Assembly: GCA_012514895.1 (NCBI GenBank)
Contig: JAAYZK010000143.1
Coordinates: forward strand, 1-49,881
Length of the DNA stretch: 49,881 bases
DNA from: Planctomycetota bacterium
GTDB lineage: Bacteria; Planctomycetota; Phycisphaerae; SM23-33; FEN-1343
Direction of reading: 5' to 3'
Shown here: positions 41,884 through 49,881 of the stretch, piece after piece
Position numbering within the stretch: position 1 is the first letter of the stretch
Layout of the letters: every line of letters begins with the position of its first letter
The notes under the pieces: generated by a model
The model's database searches: none
The model's input: only the letters and a program-made list of their open reading frames with translations
Told to the model about the DNA's origin: nothing
Translations under genes and position numbers: made by a program

Positions 41884-43457
41884 GGCAGGAACACACTGAA
41901 GGTGGCGCCGCGGCCGGGGGCGCTTTCGACGTCGATCCAGCCGCCGTGCTTGGCAATGGTTTCGTAGACGTAGGTCAGCCCGTAGCCGGAGGCGTTGGGT
42001 CGGGTGGTGTAGCCCTTGTGGAAGATCCGCTGGACCATCTCCTTGCGGATGCCGCACCCGGCGTCGCGGACGCTGATGGCCAGGAAATCGCCCTCGGCCT
42101 CGGCGAGGTTCGGGGGCTTCTCTTCACTGGCGGCGCGTCGGGTGGCGACCCACACGTCGGTGGGGGCCTCCGGGTGGGTCAGGCGGTGCTTGTTGATGGC
42201 GTCGCGGGCGTTGAGGCACAGTTGGGTCAGGATGCGTCGCACCCGCTCGGGATCGGCATTCGCCGGCGGCACGTCGGGATCCAGCGCCAACGTCAACTGG
42301 ACCGAATCGCCCATCCGCTGGCCCAGCGCGTCGGCGAAGCCGGTGATCAGCGCGTTGACGTCGGTGGGCTCGGCCGTCAGCGGCCGCGATTCCTTCAGGG
42401 CGGCCTCCAGGTCGAACGTCTCCTCCTCGCCGCCGCCGGCCGGCACCCGGTTGCTCTGCAGGTCGCCGAGCTGCTTGCGGACGACCTCCAGCTCAGCGTG
42501 CAGACGCCGCGTCTGCCGCGCTACCGACGATCGAAGCGTCTGGCGCCACGCCAGGGCCGTCAGGCACAGCACGGCCAGGCCGCCGAGGATCGCGGCGACG
42601 AGGAAGACCCTATGCTGCCCCGTCTGGGGATTGACCTGGTGCTCGAACCACTTCGCCTGCAGCCGCGCCAGCATGCCGTTGGTGTTCAGCGTCCCGATGG
42701 CCTGGCGGATGCCCTGGGCCAGGGCCGGATCGTACCGCCTGGAGACCGCCGGGCCGTGATCGTCCATCTTGTAGAACCGGCCGCCGACCATCCGGATATC
42801 GGTTTCCTTCCAGGTGCGGACGGCGTACTGGATCGTGTTGGCATCGGCGACGAAGGCCCGGGACCACCGGGTGAGCACCTGGTCGAAGGCCTGGCGGGGC
42901 GACCGGACCACGTCGATTTCGACGCTTTCGTTGCCGTCGAACAGCGCCAGGACGGGGTCGTCGCTCATCACCGCCACGCGGAGGCCCTTGAGGTCGTGGT
43001 GGGTCGCTTCGCCGTCCAGGGCGTTGAAGTCCTTGAGGATGGCGATGCGGTACTCCCGCAGGACCGTCGGCCCGCAGAGCACCCACTCGTCGGTCACGCT
43101 GGGGCGCCCCCGGGCCTGGCCGTACCCCACCAGGCCGACTGCCTCGCCCCGCTCGACGGTCCGCATCGCCTCGTCCATGGGCATCAGCCTGATCTGGATC
43201 GCCTGGCCCAGCACGTCGGCGACGGCCCGGAGGACCTCCACGTCGTAGCCGGTCGGCAGGTTGTCCTCGCCGACGAAGCTGTACGGCGCGTTGGAGTCGC
43301 TGCCCACGAACAGCAGCAGGGCCGGCGGGGATGCCGCCGGCGCGGTGGTCGGGGCGGGGGAGGGCTCCTCCTGGGCGGCGCCCAGGGCCGCCGGCGCCAG
43401 CATCGCCAGCAGCAGGGCCCATCGGAAGGTCGGGGAGGCAACGGGGTTCTTGTCCAT
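41874..43457 (-). CDS. Sensor histidine kinase with periplasmic solute-binding domain
   Basis: A 527-residue sensor. Signal peptide, then a bacterial solute-binding family 3 domain (LLFVGSDSNAPYSFV, PTGYDVEVLRAVADVLG, VAVMSDDPVLALFDG, IGTLNTNGMLARLQAKWF; about residues 45-275). One transmembrane helix follows near 285-305, then a coiled linker, and an HATPase domain with N-box QLCLNARDAIN, G1 VRDAGCGI and G2 SGYGLTYVYE. A usual H-box (H-E-x-x-x-P) is not present; HAEL in the linker is the only candidate. It should sense an amino-acid-like ligand. Start ATG 43457. Confidence 0.87.
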   Translation of the reverse strand: MDKNPVASPTFRWALLLAMLAPAALGAAQEEPSPAPTTAPAASPPALLLFVGSDSNAPYSFVGEDNLPTGYDVEVLRAVADVLGQAIQIRLMPMDEAMRTVERGEAVGLVGYGQARGRPSVTDEWVLCGPTVLREYRIAILKDFNALDGEATHHDLKGLRVAVMSDDPVLALFDGNESVEIDVVRSPRQAFDQVLTRWSRAFVADANTIQYAVRTWKETDIRMVGGRFYKMDDHGPAVSRRYDPALAQGIRQAIGTLNTNGMLARLQAKWFEHQVNPQTGQHRVFLVAAILGGLAVLCLTALAWRQTLRSSVARQTRRLHAELEVVRKQLGDLQSNRVPAGGGEEETFDLEAALKESRPLTAEPTDVNALITGFADALGQRMGDSVQLTLALDPDVPPANADPERVRRILTQLCLNARDAINKHRLTHPEAPTDVWVATRRAASEEKPPNLAEAEGDFLAISVRDAGCGIRKEMVQRIFHKGYTTRPNASGYGLTYVYETIAKHGGWIDVESAPGRGATFSVFLPCA

Positions 43458-43668
43458 GGCAACCACGGTCCTGCGGTCCTCGGAATCTGTCCCGGCAGCC
43501 CGCCTGCGCCGCGGGGTCTCTCAGGATCCACGCGCCAGGAGAGGCTTCTGACACAGTCTCTTCTCGGGTCGGCGGGGCACGCATCCGTCCGGGCGCTAAC
43601 CCGAGAGTGTCAGGCCAGTATCGTCTCCGCGGGCCCGCCGATCAAGGCAAGGCCACAAAAACCCGCGC

Positions 43669-44181
43669 CTATCCCGGGTGCTGCAGGGCCCGCACGACGG
43701 CGTCGACCGTCTCCTGGTGGTTCAGGCCCGCACAGTCGACCGTCGCCGTCGCCCAGCGTTCGTACAGCACGCGGCGTTCGGCGTACAGCTCCGCCAGGCT
43801 GGTGTTGCGGCCCATGACGATCCCGCGGGTCTTCAGGTCCGTCAGCCGCCGCTGGAGCGACGCCAGGTCGATCCGCAGGTACACCACCGGTCCGGCGGCC
43901 GCCAGGCGGGTCATGGCCTTCTCGCTGTAAACCACGGATCCGCCGGTGGCTACGACCTGGTTGGTCAGGGGGAGGTCCAGGACGGTCTGTTCCTCGCATC
44001 GTGTGAAGGCCTCTGGGCCGTCGGCGTCGAGGATCGCCTGGAGCCGCCGGCCGTCGCGGGCCTGGATGAGCAGATCGATGTCGACGAAGGGACGGGCCAA
44101 CTGCTTGGCAAGCAGGACGCCCACGGTGCTCTTGCCGGCGCCGGGCATGCCGACCAGGATGATGCACCGCCGGCGGTCCAT
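43669..44181 (-). CDS. aroK: Shikimate kinase
   Basis: A 170-residue kinase of the aromatic pathway. Walker A IILVGMPGAGKSTVGVLLAK, shikimate-binding FVDIDLLIQARDG, Asp-type FTRCEEQTVLDL, glycine loop VVATGGSVVYSEKAM, and LID NTSLAELYAERRVLYERWA are present. It lies two bases after the SGNH hydrolase gene, so the two are co-transcribed. Confidence 0.93.
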   Translation of the reverse strand: MDRRRCIILVGMPGAGKSTVGVLLAKQLARPFVDIDLLIQARDGRRLQAILDADGPEAFTRCEEQTVLDLPLTNQVVATGGSVVYSEKAMTRLAAAGPVVYLRIDLASLQRRLTDLKTRGIVMGRNTSLAELYAERRVLYERWATATVDCAGLNHQETVDAVVRALQHPG

Positions 44182-44183
44182 CG

Positions 44184-44816
44184 TCACCACCCCAGCGTCC
44201 GCAGCCACGTCAGGGCCATCAGGGCGTGGCCGGCATCGTTGGGGTGGACGCCGTCCCGCGTCAGGGGCGGCGCCCCGGCTGCGATCGCCTCGGTGAAGGC
44301 CTGGTGGACGGGGACGCAGAAGGCGTTGAAATGCCCTGCCAGTTGGCTGACGGCCTGGATGTAGGGCTGCAGGAGGCGGTTGCCTTCGCTGTCGGGCTTC
44401 TCGCCGATGATGCCGGGCGTCATGAGGATCAGCCCGCACCCGCTGCAGCGCGCCCGCGTCCGCTCCAGCAGTTCGCGGTAGACGGCGGTGAACCGGTCGA
44501 GGGGGATCCCGCCGCCGGGGGTGTCCAATTGCCGCCAGACGTCGTTGACGCCGATGGACACGCTCAGCCAGTTCGGCCGGTGGGCCAGGACGTCCCCGTC
44601 CCACCGCGCCGCCAGGTCGGCGATCGTGTCGCCGCCGACGCCCGAGTTGATGAAGCGGAGGCGCCGCCCGGGCCGCCGGGCCGCCGACAGGGCCGCGACC
44701 ATGCGGACGTACCCGTCGCCCAGTTCGGCGTGGGCGCCCCGACCGCAGGCGGTAATGCTGTCGCCGACCATCACCACGGTGTGCCCGTCCTGGAGCACGA
44801 AATCGCCAACAGTCAC
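44184..44816 (-). CDS. SGNH/GDSL family hydrolase
   Basis: A 210-residue esterase-like hydrolase. All four SGNH blocks are visible: VVMVGDSITACGR (Ser), INSGVGGDT (Gly), SVSIGVNDVWRQ (Asn) and TRDGVHPNDAGHALMA (Asp-x-x-His). No signal peptide, so it probably acts in the cytoplasm on acyl or acetyl sugars. Immediately upstream of the shikimate kinase gene. Confidence 0.92.
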   Translation of the reverse strand: MTVGDFVLQDGHTVVMVGDSITACGRGAHAELGDGYVRMVAALSAARRPGRRLRFINSGVGGDTIADLAARWDGDVLAHRPNWLSVSIGVNDVWRQLDTPGGGIPLDRFTAVYRELLERTRARCSGCGLILMTPGIIGEKPDSEGNRLLQPYIQAVSQLAGHFNAFCVPVHQAFTEAIAAGAPPLTRDGVHPNDAGHALMALTWLRTLGW

Positions 44817-44844
44817 CGCTCGGTCCTTCCTCGGGCGCAGCCGA

Positions 44845-45210
44845 TCAGTCGGTGTGAATCCCCAGGCTCTCCAGCGCGTCGGTCTCCGAGGCGTGGAAGG
44901 CGAAGACGTCGTGGAGCTTCATGATCTTGAACACGCGCCGGATCTCATCCTGCATGTTGCAGATCAGCACTTCGCCGCCGATCGCCTCGGCCTTGCGCTT
45001 CAGCGTGATCAGCACGCCGACCGCCTGGCTGGCCAGGAACTTGACGCCCCCGAAATCCAGCACGATCTTGCGGGCGGCCCGCGCATCCACCAGCGCGTAC
45101 AGCTCCCGGGCGATGGCGTCGATGATCAGGCTGTCGAGGATCGACCCGTGCCGGAAGTTGACGACGACGGCGTCCTTGATCGTGTGGATCAGCAGTTGGG
45201 ATTCGGCCAT
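44845..45210 (-). CDS. STAS domain anti-sigma factor antagonist
   Basis: A 121-residue STAS protein. IVLDFGGVKFLASQAVGVLITLKRKAEAIGGEVLICNM is the core; Ser in LASQAVG sits at the site that is phosphorylated in SpoIIAA-like proteins. Start ATG 45210 has GAGGT six bases upstream. It likely sits in a partner-switching pathway, but no anti-sigma kinase is in the window. Confidence 0.9.
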   Translation of the reverse strand: MAESQLLIHTIKDAVVVNFRHGSILDSLIIDAIARELYALVDARAARKIVLDFGGVKFLASQAVGVLITLKRKAEAIGGEVLICNMQDEIRRVFKIMKLHDVFAFHASETDALESLGIHTD

Positions 45211-45292
45211 GACGTACCTCATCGTCTCCGGCCGGCCGGACGGCCGCTCCGCCGCACGGGGCGGCCGCCCGGAGCCGGGAAGGCGGGCGATC

Positions 45293-45547
45293 CTAGCGGA
45301 CCGCGACGACCTCGGTCACCTCGGGAACGCGTTCTTTCAAGTTCCGCTCGATACCCATCTTGAGCGTCATCGCGGCCCCGGGGCACCCGACGCAGGCCCC
45401 GCGGAAACGGATCGAGACGACGCCGGTGTCTTCCTGAACGTCGATCAACTGGATGTCGCCCCCGTCCCGCTGGACCAGGAGACGGAGCTGATCGATCACC
45501 TCGCCGACGCGCTCGGTAAGTGAAGCTTGCTTCTGCTGTTCTGTCAT
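45293..45547 (-). CDS. NifU-like iron-sulfur scaffold protein
   Basis: An 84-residue NifU C-terminal domain protein that carries Fe-S clusters. ERVGEVIDQLRLLVQRDGGDIQLIDV and the cluster motif GACVGCPGAAMTLKMGIE are intact. Start ATG 45547 has GGAG seven bases upstream. It stands alone, a common arrangement. Confidence 0.93.
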   Translation of the reverse strand: MTEQQKQASLTERVGEVIDQLRLLVQRDGGDIQLIDVQEDTGVVSIRFRGACVGCPGAAMTLKMGIERNLKERVPEVTEVVAVR

Positions 45548-45795
45548 AATGCACTCCATATCTGCCGGCCGGCGGCCGGTGACGTGTCGGCCACGCCATG
45601 CCGGCGAATTATAACAATCCATGAGGCGACAACAAGCACCCGCCTTTCTACGGCCGCCGCCGCCCCGCCGTGCGATCCGATCGCAATGGATTACTCAACC
45701 GAAGCTTACACGGCGCCGATATCCTCCAATGTCCCACCGGCTGTCGGTGCGGACCGGCGGCAGGGCAGCGGCCTGCCCCACAGGAGAGCCATCCC

Positions 45796-46662
45796 GTGAA
45801 AGCAAAGCGCGTGATCAAGTGGACGCTGTTGGGCTCGGTCGCATTGATCCTGACGCTCGGCGGCATTCTGTACCTCATGGTCCGCTGGACACCGGCGGAG
45901 TACAAGCCCCAGGTGCTGACCGAATCGGAGAAGGTCGAGGTCCGCCAGGACATGGAGCGGCGCCTCGCCGCCATGCTCGACCCGTCGGGGCTCCTCGATG
46001 CCGCCGCCGCGGGCGTGGAGAACCTCAAGACGGAGACCACGGTCGAGGTCGACGCCCGGACGGGGCAGCGGGTCCAGGTGACCCGGACGACGTACGACAT
46101 GCCGCTGACCGCCGAGGACCTGAACAAGTGGATCGGCGCGATGCCCGAAGCCTCGGTGGAACGCCTCGCCAACTCCGGGGTGAGCGCCCCGGCGATAGCG
46201 ATCGGCCGCGACCGCGTGACGTTCTACGCCCGCGTCGACAAGTTCGACAGCGTGGTGGGGATGGACCTGGGTTTCAGCTTCGACACGGACGAATCCGTGA
46301 AGATCGACGTCCGTTCCAGCAGCGCCGGACGGCTTCCGATCCCCGATGAAATGGTCGGCCGCTACAAGCAGACCGCCGTGGACCAGGCCCGCAACAACAT
46401 CCAGTGCGTCAGCCAGGAGGCCGCGATGTTCGGGGAGACGGGCGAGATGGCCGCGCTGGTCGTCGCCAGCCTGGGTCCGCGGCTCGGCGACGCGCTGGCG
46501 GGCAAACCGGTCACGCTGGACATCAACCAGGCGCTGGGCAGCAACGTCCGCATCCGCGGGGTCAAGAGCGTCGACGGCAAGCTGACGCTCGACATGGCCG
46601 CCGTGCAGCGAACGCCCCTGGCCGCCGAGGCCGTCGCCCGCCAGGCGGCCCAGGAGCCGTAG
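45796..46662 (+). CDS. Membrane-anchored protein, paralogue B of an unnamed family
   Basis: A 288-residue protein with one N-terminal transmembrane helix (KWTLLGSVALILTLGGILYLMVRW) and an outer domain. The same blocks as at 33214-34008 occur in the same order: LNKWIGAMP, GVSAPAIAIG with RVTFYAR, FDSVVGMDLGFSFD, GRLPIP and VRIRGVKSVDGKLTLDM. The GTG start follows AGGAG at about nine bases. Function unknown; loosely like YpmS/DUF2140. Confidence 0.75.
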   Translation: MKAKRVIKWTLLGSVALILTLGGILYLMVRWTPAEYKPQVLTESEKVEVRQDMERRLAAMLDPSGLLDAAAAGVENLKTETTVEVDARTGQRVQVTRTTYDMPLTAEDLNKWIGAMPEASVERLANSGVSAPAIAIGRDRVTFYARVDKFDSVVGMDLGFSFDTDESVKIDVRSSSAGRLPIPDEMVGRYKQTAVDQARNNIQCVSQEAAMFGETGEMAALVVASLGPRLGDALAGKPVTLDINQALGSNVRIRGVKSVDGKLTLDMAAVQRTPLAAEAVARQAAQEP

Positions 46663-46748
46663 CCCTCCTTGCAGACGGCGTGCCGCCGGGTGAGTATAAT
46701 GCGGCGAACGCATCGGACGGCACGGCGCGAGCACAGGAATCGGGGCGG

Positions 46749-47483
46749 ATGAACAACACGGACTTCTACTGCCTGGCCATCATCCCTGCGCGGGGGGGCT
46801 CCCGGGGCCTGCCCGGCAAGAACCTTCAGACCGTCGGCGGCCGGACGCTGGTGTACCGGGCGGTCCGGGCGGCCATCGAGAGCGGGTGCTGCCACCGCGT
46901 GATCTGCAGCACGGACGACGATGCCATCAGCGCCGAGGCGGTCCGCGCCGGCGGGGACGTGCCCTTCCGCCGCCCGGATGAACTGGCCAGCGACACCGCG
47001 ACGAGCATGCAGGTGGTCCGCCACGCCGTCGACCGCATCGAGGGGGAGCGCGGCCGCCCGGTGGACCTGGTCTGCCTGGTCGAGCCGACGACGCCCCTGC
47101 GGCTGCCGGCGGACATCCGCCGGGCCGTCGATCTGCTGGTGAACGCCGATCCCCCGGCCGACAGCGCCGTCAGCGTCTGTGCGGTGCTCGACGCCCACCC
47201 CGCCTGGCTGCGGAAGGTCGTCGACGGCGAGATGGTGCCCTATTTCCCGGACATGCCCGAGCCCACCCGCCGCCAGGACCTCCAGCGCTATCCTGCCCCT
47301 TACCGCCGCAACGGGGCCGTCTACGTCACCCGCCGGGACGTCGTGGTCCGCGACAACAGCCTGTACGGCCGCCGCTGCCTGGCCTGCCAGATGCCCCCCG
47401 AGCGCAGCATCAACATCGACTCGTTCATGGACCTCGTCTGCGCCCGCGCCGTCTGGCAGGAACTCCTGGGCGGGGTCGACTGA
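46749..47483 (+). CDS. CMP-sugar synthetase (acylneuraminate cytidylyltransferase)
   Basis: A 244-residue cytidylyltransferase that activates a nonulosonic acid (sialic, legionaminic or pseudaminic) with CTP for surface glycans. Signature LAIIPARGGSRGLPGKNLQ, then ICSTDDDAISAEAVRAG, VDLVCLVEPTTPLR, and RRNGAVYVTRRDVV and NIDSFMDL near the end. No other nonulosonate genes adjoin, so the exact sugar is unknown. Confidence 0.88.
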   Translation: MNNTDFYCLAIIPARGGSRGLPGKNLQTVGGRTLVYRAVRAAIESGCCHRVICSTDDDAISAEAVRAGGDVPFRRPDELASDTATSMQVVRHAVDRIEGERGRPVDLVCLVEPTTPLRLPADIRRAVDLLVNADPPADSAVSVCAVLDAHPAWLRKVVDGEMVPYFPDMPEPTRRQDLQRYPAPYRRNGAVYVTRRDVVVRDNSLYGRRCLACQMPPERSINIDSFMDLVCARAVWQELLGGVD

Positions 47484-47499
47484 GCCTCGCCGGCCGGCG

Positions 47500-48558
47500 C
47501 TACGTCCCGATCTCGACGCATCGGCCGGAGGCGGCCGAGGCGATGATCGCGTCGGTGATCTCCTGGATGACCAGGGAGCGGGCCAGGTCGGTCTGCGGCG
47601 GGCGGCCGTCGCAGATGGCGTCGACGAAGTCGCGCAGGGGCGCGTCGGTGTGGGGGCCGTGCCATCCCTCGTCGCCGGTCCACAGGACGTGCGCGACGAC
47701 CCCGTCGGCCGTCGCCTCGTCGTGGATGAGCTGCTTGCCCTCGCCCGGGGTCATCATCAGCCGCAGCGAGCCGTGCTCGCCGATGATCTGCCAGGCCGCG
47801 TCGGCCGCCGCGGGCATGTACTCGCCGCGTTCCAGCGAGAGGATCGTCCCGCTTTCGCAGCGGACCAGGGCGGTGTAGTAAGTCTCCGCGTCGGACTCGG
47901 GCGCGACCTGGTCGGCGAAGCGTTGGGGGATCGGCCAGGCCTGGGCGAAGACGGTCCGCGGCCGGAGCGTCCAACCGGTCAGGCCGAGCAGGTAGTCCAG
48001 ATCGTAGCAGCCCCAGTTGTAGAGGATGCCCCCGCCGTTGAGGTCCCGCCGCAGCCGCCAGGCCGGGGGGAGTGTCGCGGGCTTGCCCCGTCCCGGCACG
48101 AGCTGGCGGGCCCGCACCAGCCTCAGGTCGCCCAGCGGACGGTCGGCCAGGAACGCCGCGGCGACCTGGGCGTGCTCGTGGTAGAGGAATCTCAGCGAGC
48201 AGCAGCCGGCGACGAGGTCGCCCTTGGCGGCGATCATCCGGCGCACGTCTCCGGCGGTGGAGGCCACGGGCTTCTCCGTCAGGACGTGCTTGCCGCGGGC
48301 GAACGCCTTCAGCGCCATCGCCGTCCGCGTCGCGGCGGGGAAAGCCAGTACGACGGCGTCCACGTCGGGGTCGTCCAGCAGTTCGTCGCCCGAGCGGTAC
48401 ACCCGCGGCACGCCGAACTTCTCGGCCGTGGCGGCGGCCTTCGACGCGATGAGGTCCGCCACCGCCAGCGGCTCGGCCCGCTGGACGTTCACCGCCGACT
48501 CGACATGCCGCGGCCCCATCACGCCGCACCCGATCACACCGATCCGCACCTTGTCCAT
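47500..48558 (-). CDS. Gfo/Idh/MocA family oxidoreductase
   Basis: A 352-residue NAD(P)-dependent sugar dehydrogenase-like enzyme. Rossmann motif IGVIGCGVMGPRHVE, LAVADL, VVLAFPAAT, HVLTEKPVAST (catalytic-region Glu-Lys-Pro), then the C-terminal sheet with GGGILYNWGCYDLDYLLGL. The family acts on inositol, glucose or UDP-sugars; which is unknown. Convergent with the CMP-sugar synthetase gene. Confidence 0.92.
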   Translation of the reverse strand: MDKVRIGVIGCGVMGPRHVESAVNVQRAEPLAVADLIASKAAATAEKFGVPRVYRSGDELLDDPDVDAVVLAFPAATRTAMALKAFARGKHVLTEKPVASTAGDVRRMIAAKGDLVAGCCSLRFLYHEHAQVAAAFLADRPLGDLRLVRARQLVPGRGKPATLPPAWRLRRDLNGGGILYNWGCYDLDYLLGLTGWTLRPRTVFAQAWPIPQRFADQVAPESDAETYYTALVRCESGTILSLERGEYMPAAADAAWQIIGEHGSLRLMMTPGEGKQLIHDEATADGVVAHVLWTGDEGWHGPHTDAPLRDFVDAICDGRPPQTDLARSLVIQEITDAIIASAASGRCVEIGT

Positions 48559-48609
48559 CGCCCGCTCCTTCAGATCCCGCCGGCCGAGCCAGAATAGCCG
48601 CCGGCGGCC

Positions 48610-49299
48610 TCAAAGGCCAGCATCGCCCAGCGCCGCCAGCAGGTCGCGCAGGGCGACGACGTGAAACCCGCCGGCCGCCAGGGCGTCCATGGAGGCGGCA
48701 AACCGCTCCGGCGGGGTGTTGACCCACGGGTGGGCGTACTCCGGCACGCCGTGGAACATCAGCACGGGAATCACGCCGGGGGCCGCGCTGGCGACGGCGT
48801 CACGGAAGGGGGCGGGGTCGTCGCCGTGCACGGGGAAGCTGGGGATCCGCAGCAGGGGGTCCCTGCCGGGAACGAACGGGCGGGCCCCGCCGATGCGGGC
48901 CAGCCGGTAGCCGTTGCGGATCAGCACGGGATCGGCGCTGTCGCGCGCCACGGCGACCGGGTAGGCGAACGTCGCGGGGCGCCGGATGCCCCAGGCCGCG
49001 CATCGCCGGTGAATCGCCTCCAGCTCGGCCTCGAACTGCTCGTCGCTGATTTCGGTGACGCGGGCGTGGGTCAACGTGTGGTTGCCGATCTCGAACCCGG
49101 CGGCGTCCAGTTCCCGGATCTGCTCCCAGGTCATGTACTGCCGCTTGTTCTCCGCAAAGTCCGGCGGGAACTCGCAGACGTAGAACGTCGCGCCGAAGCC
49201 GTGCCGCCGCAGAAGGGGTCCGACGAACGAGGCGTGATTGGACACCGCGTCGTCGAACGTCAGGACGATCGTCTTGCCGGAATTCAGATCCACCGTCAT
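48610..49299 (-). CDS. Polysaccharide deacetylase (NodB-like)
   Basis: A 229-residue carbohydrate esterase 4 protein. VLTFDDAVSNHASFVGPLLRR (motif 1, Asp-Asp), GNHTLTHARVTEIS (motif 2, His-x3-His), RRPATFAYPVAV and a late VLMFHGVPEY are seen. Motif 1 has an Ala in place of the usual Gly after the Asp pair. No signal peptide. Start ATG 49299 has GGAGGA five bases upstream. It follows the oxidoreductase gene's direction and may share a surface polysaccharide role. Confidence 0.87.
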   Translation of the reverse strand: MTVDLNSGKTIVLTFDDAVSNHASFVGPLLRRHGFGATFYVCEFPPDFAENKRQYMTWEQIRELDAAGFEIGNHTLTHARVTEISDEQFEAELEAIHRRCAAWGIRRPATFAYPVAVARDSADPVLIRNGYRLARIGGARPFVPGRDPLLRIPSFPVHGDDPAPFRDAVASAAPGVIPVLMFHGVPEYAHPWVNTPPERFAASMDALAAGGFHVVALRDLLAALGDAGL

Positions 49300-49405
49300 C
49301 GCAGTCCTCCTGGCGCCGTCGGCCCCAGCAGAACCGAACCGGCGGACCGAATGCAAGCGGGAACCGGCAGCCTGCTCCGTCGCGCAGAAGGCCCGGAGAA
49401 GGCCC

Positions 49406-49434
49406 TTGGCATCTGTGGGGATTTGGGTTACAAT
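49406..49434 (+). promoter_or_regulatory. Promoter of the partial gene at the right end
   Basis: TTGGCA (49406-49411), 17-base spacer, TACAAT (49429-49434). Leader would be about 175 bases. The rest of 49300-49615 shows no gene. Confidence 0.6.
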
Positions 49435-49615
49435 GAATCCGCAATCGTGGTGCGGCGCCGGCGGTTGTGTCGTGGTTGTGGAGGCGTCGGCCCGGCCTGT
49501 CGGTTCCACCTGGCCCGGGCTCATTCCGTACAACGCGTTGATGTCCCGGCGGGCCCCCGGCTGCGCTGCGTGCGCACCGCGGAAGCCGCGCGGGCCATGG
49601 GCGGGAGGGTCTCTC

Positions 49616-49881
49616 ATGAGGACGAGGCGCGGCTTCTTCGCGGGTGGTCTGATGCTGGTCGTTCTGGGCCTGGTGGCGGCGGCCGCCGTCGCGGCGCCGG
49701 GCCCCCTGGCGCCGATCCAGACGGTCGAGATCGGGCCGCAGGGCCAGTTCATCGTCAACGGCGAGCCGTTCATCCCGCTGATGTCGTGGCTGCAGCGGTC
49801 CAGCCGCTTCAGCCTGCTGCGGAGCCTGAACTTCAACACGTTCATGGGCAACCAGAAGACGCCCCTGGAGCAGGCCCAGGC
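49616..49881 (+). CDS. Secreted glycosidase-like protein, partial
   Basis: Only the first 88 codons are in the window. Signal peptide (GFFAGGLMLVVLGLVAAAAVAAPG), then GQFIVNGEPFIPLMSWLQ, resembling the start of TIM-barrel glycoside hydrolases and related planctomycete secreted proteins, where a short strand ending VNGEPFxP leads into the barrel. GGGAGGG precedes the ATG. The family cannot be fixed from this much. Confidence 0.6.
   Translation, partial: MRTRRGFFAGGLMLVVLGLVAAAAVAAPGPLAPIQTVEIGPQGQFIVNGEPFIPLMSWLQRSSRFSLLRSLNFNTFMGNQKTPLEQAQ

Overview
The window is GC-rich bacterial chromosome, gene-dense and mostly ordinary in content. Several traits point to the Planctomycetota, probably a Phycisphaerae-like lineage. 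These are a zinc-ribbon Ser/Thr kinase paired with an ECF-type sigma factor, a PEP-CTERM protein, a secreted protein ending in two dockerin-like repeats of the DGDVDLDDF type, zinc-ribbon membrane proteins, a DUF6677-like membrane protein and an HTH-receiver protein. The assignment is inference from gene content; no rRNA lies in the window.

Layout. 0-2 kb: a divergent sugar isomerase / nucleoside hydrolase pair. 2-5.2 kb: the sigma factor and kinase operon. 5.5-7.5 kb: a secreted GH16 glucanase and a PEP-CTERM protein, convergent on a shared hairpin. 7.6-9.3 kb: a decayed stretch with a SIR2-like fragment, a methyltransferase and tRNA-Val(UAC). 9.4-15.2 kb: a CDP-alcohol phosphatidyltransferase, dnaK (behind a near-perfect sigma-54 promoter), a pseudopilin, an MscS channel and a class II aldolase. 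15.3-18.4 kb: AHSA1 and VOC proteins, a small orphan transcription unit, and an RNHCP/rsgA operon. 18.5-20.2 kb: an AT-richer Fic gene bracketed by two near-copies of an unusual helically phased repeat array. 20.3-23.7 kb: a complete nickel/cobalt ECF transporter operon. 23.8-29.3 kb: pyrF, a small kinase-like protein, YjbQ, an HTH-receiver regulator, RNase D and membrane proteins. 29.5-34.9 kb: a phosphodiesterase, a dockerin-like secreted protein, an isochorismatase-fold protein without its cysteine, a dimeric dUTPase overlapping a free-standing LigD-type phosphoesterase domain, a membrane-anchored orphan protein (paralogue at 45.8 kb), and a J-like membrane protein. 34.9-41 kb: trpG/pabA, a 2-hydroxyacid dehydrogenase, GH20, tsaB, a zinc-ribbon protein and a purine phosphorylase. 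41-45.6 kb: a leftward row of sensor kinase + DUF1638, SGNH hydrolase + shikimate kinase, STAS and NifU-like genes. 45.8-49.9 kb: the paralogue, a CMP-sugar synthetase, a Gfo/Idh oxidoreductase, a polysaccharide deacetylase and the start of a secreted protein.

The most interesting non-textbook items are the repeat arrays flanking the Fic gene, the compact promoter-hairpin-miniORF-terminator unit at about 16.63-16.85 kb, the sigma-54 promoter before dnaK, and the two paralogous membrane-anchored proteins of no recognised function. No CRISPR array, complete insertion sequence, prophage or rRNA was seen.
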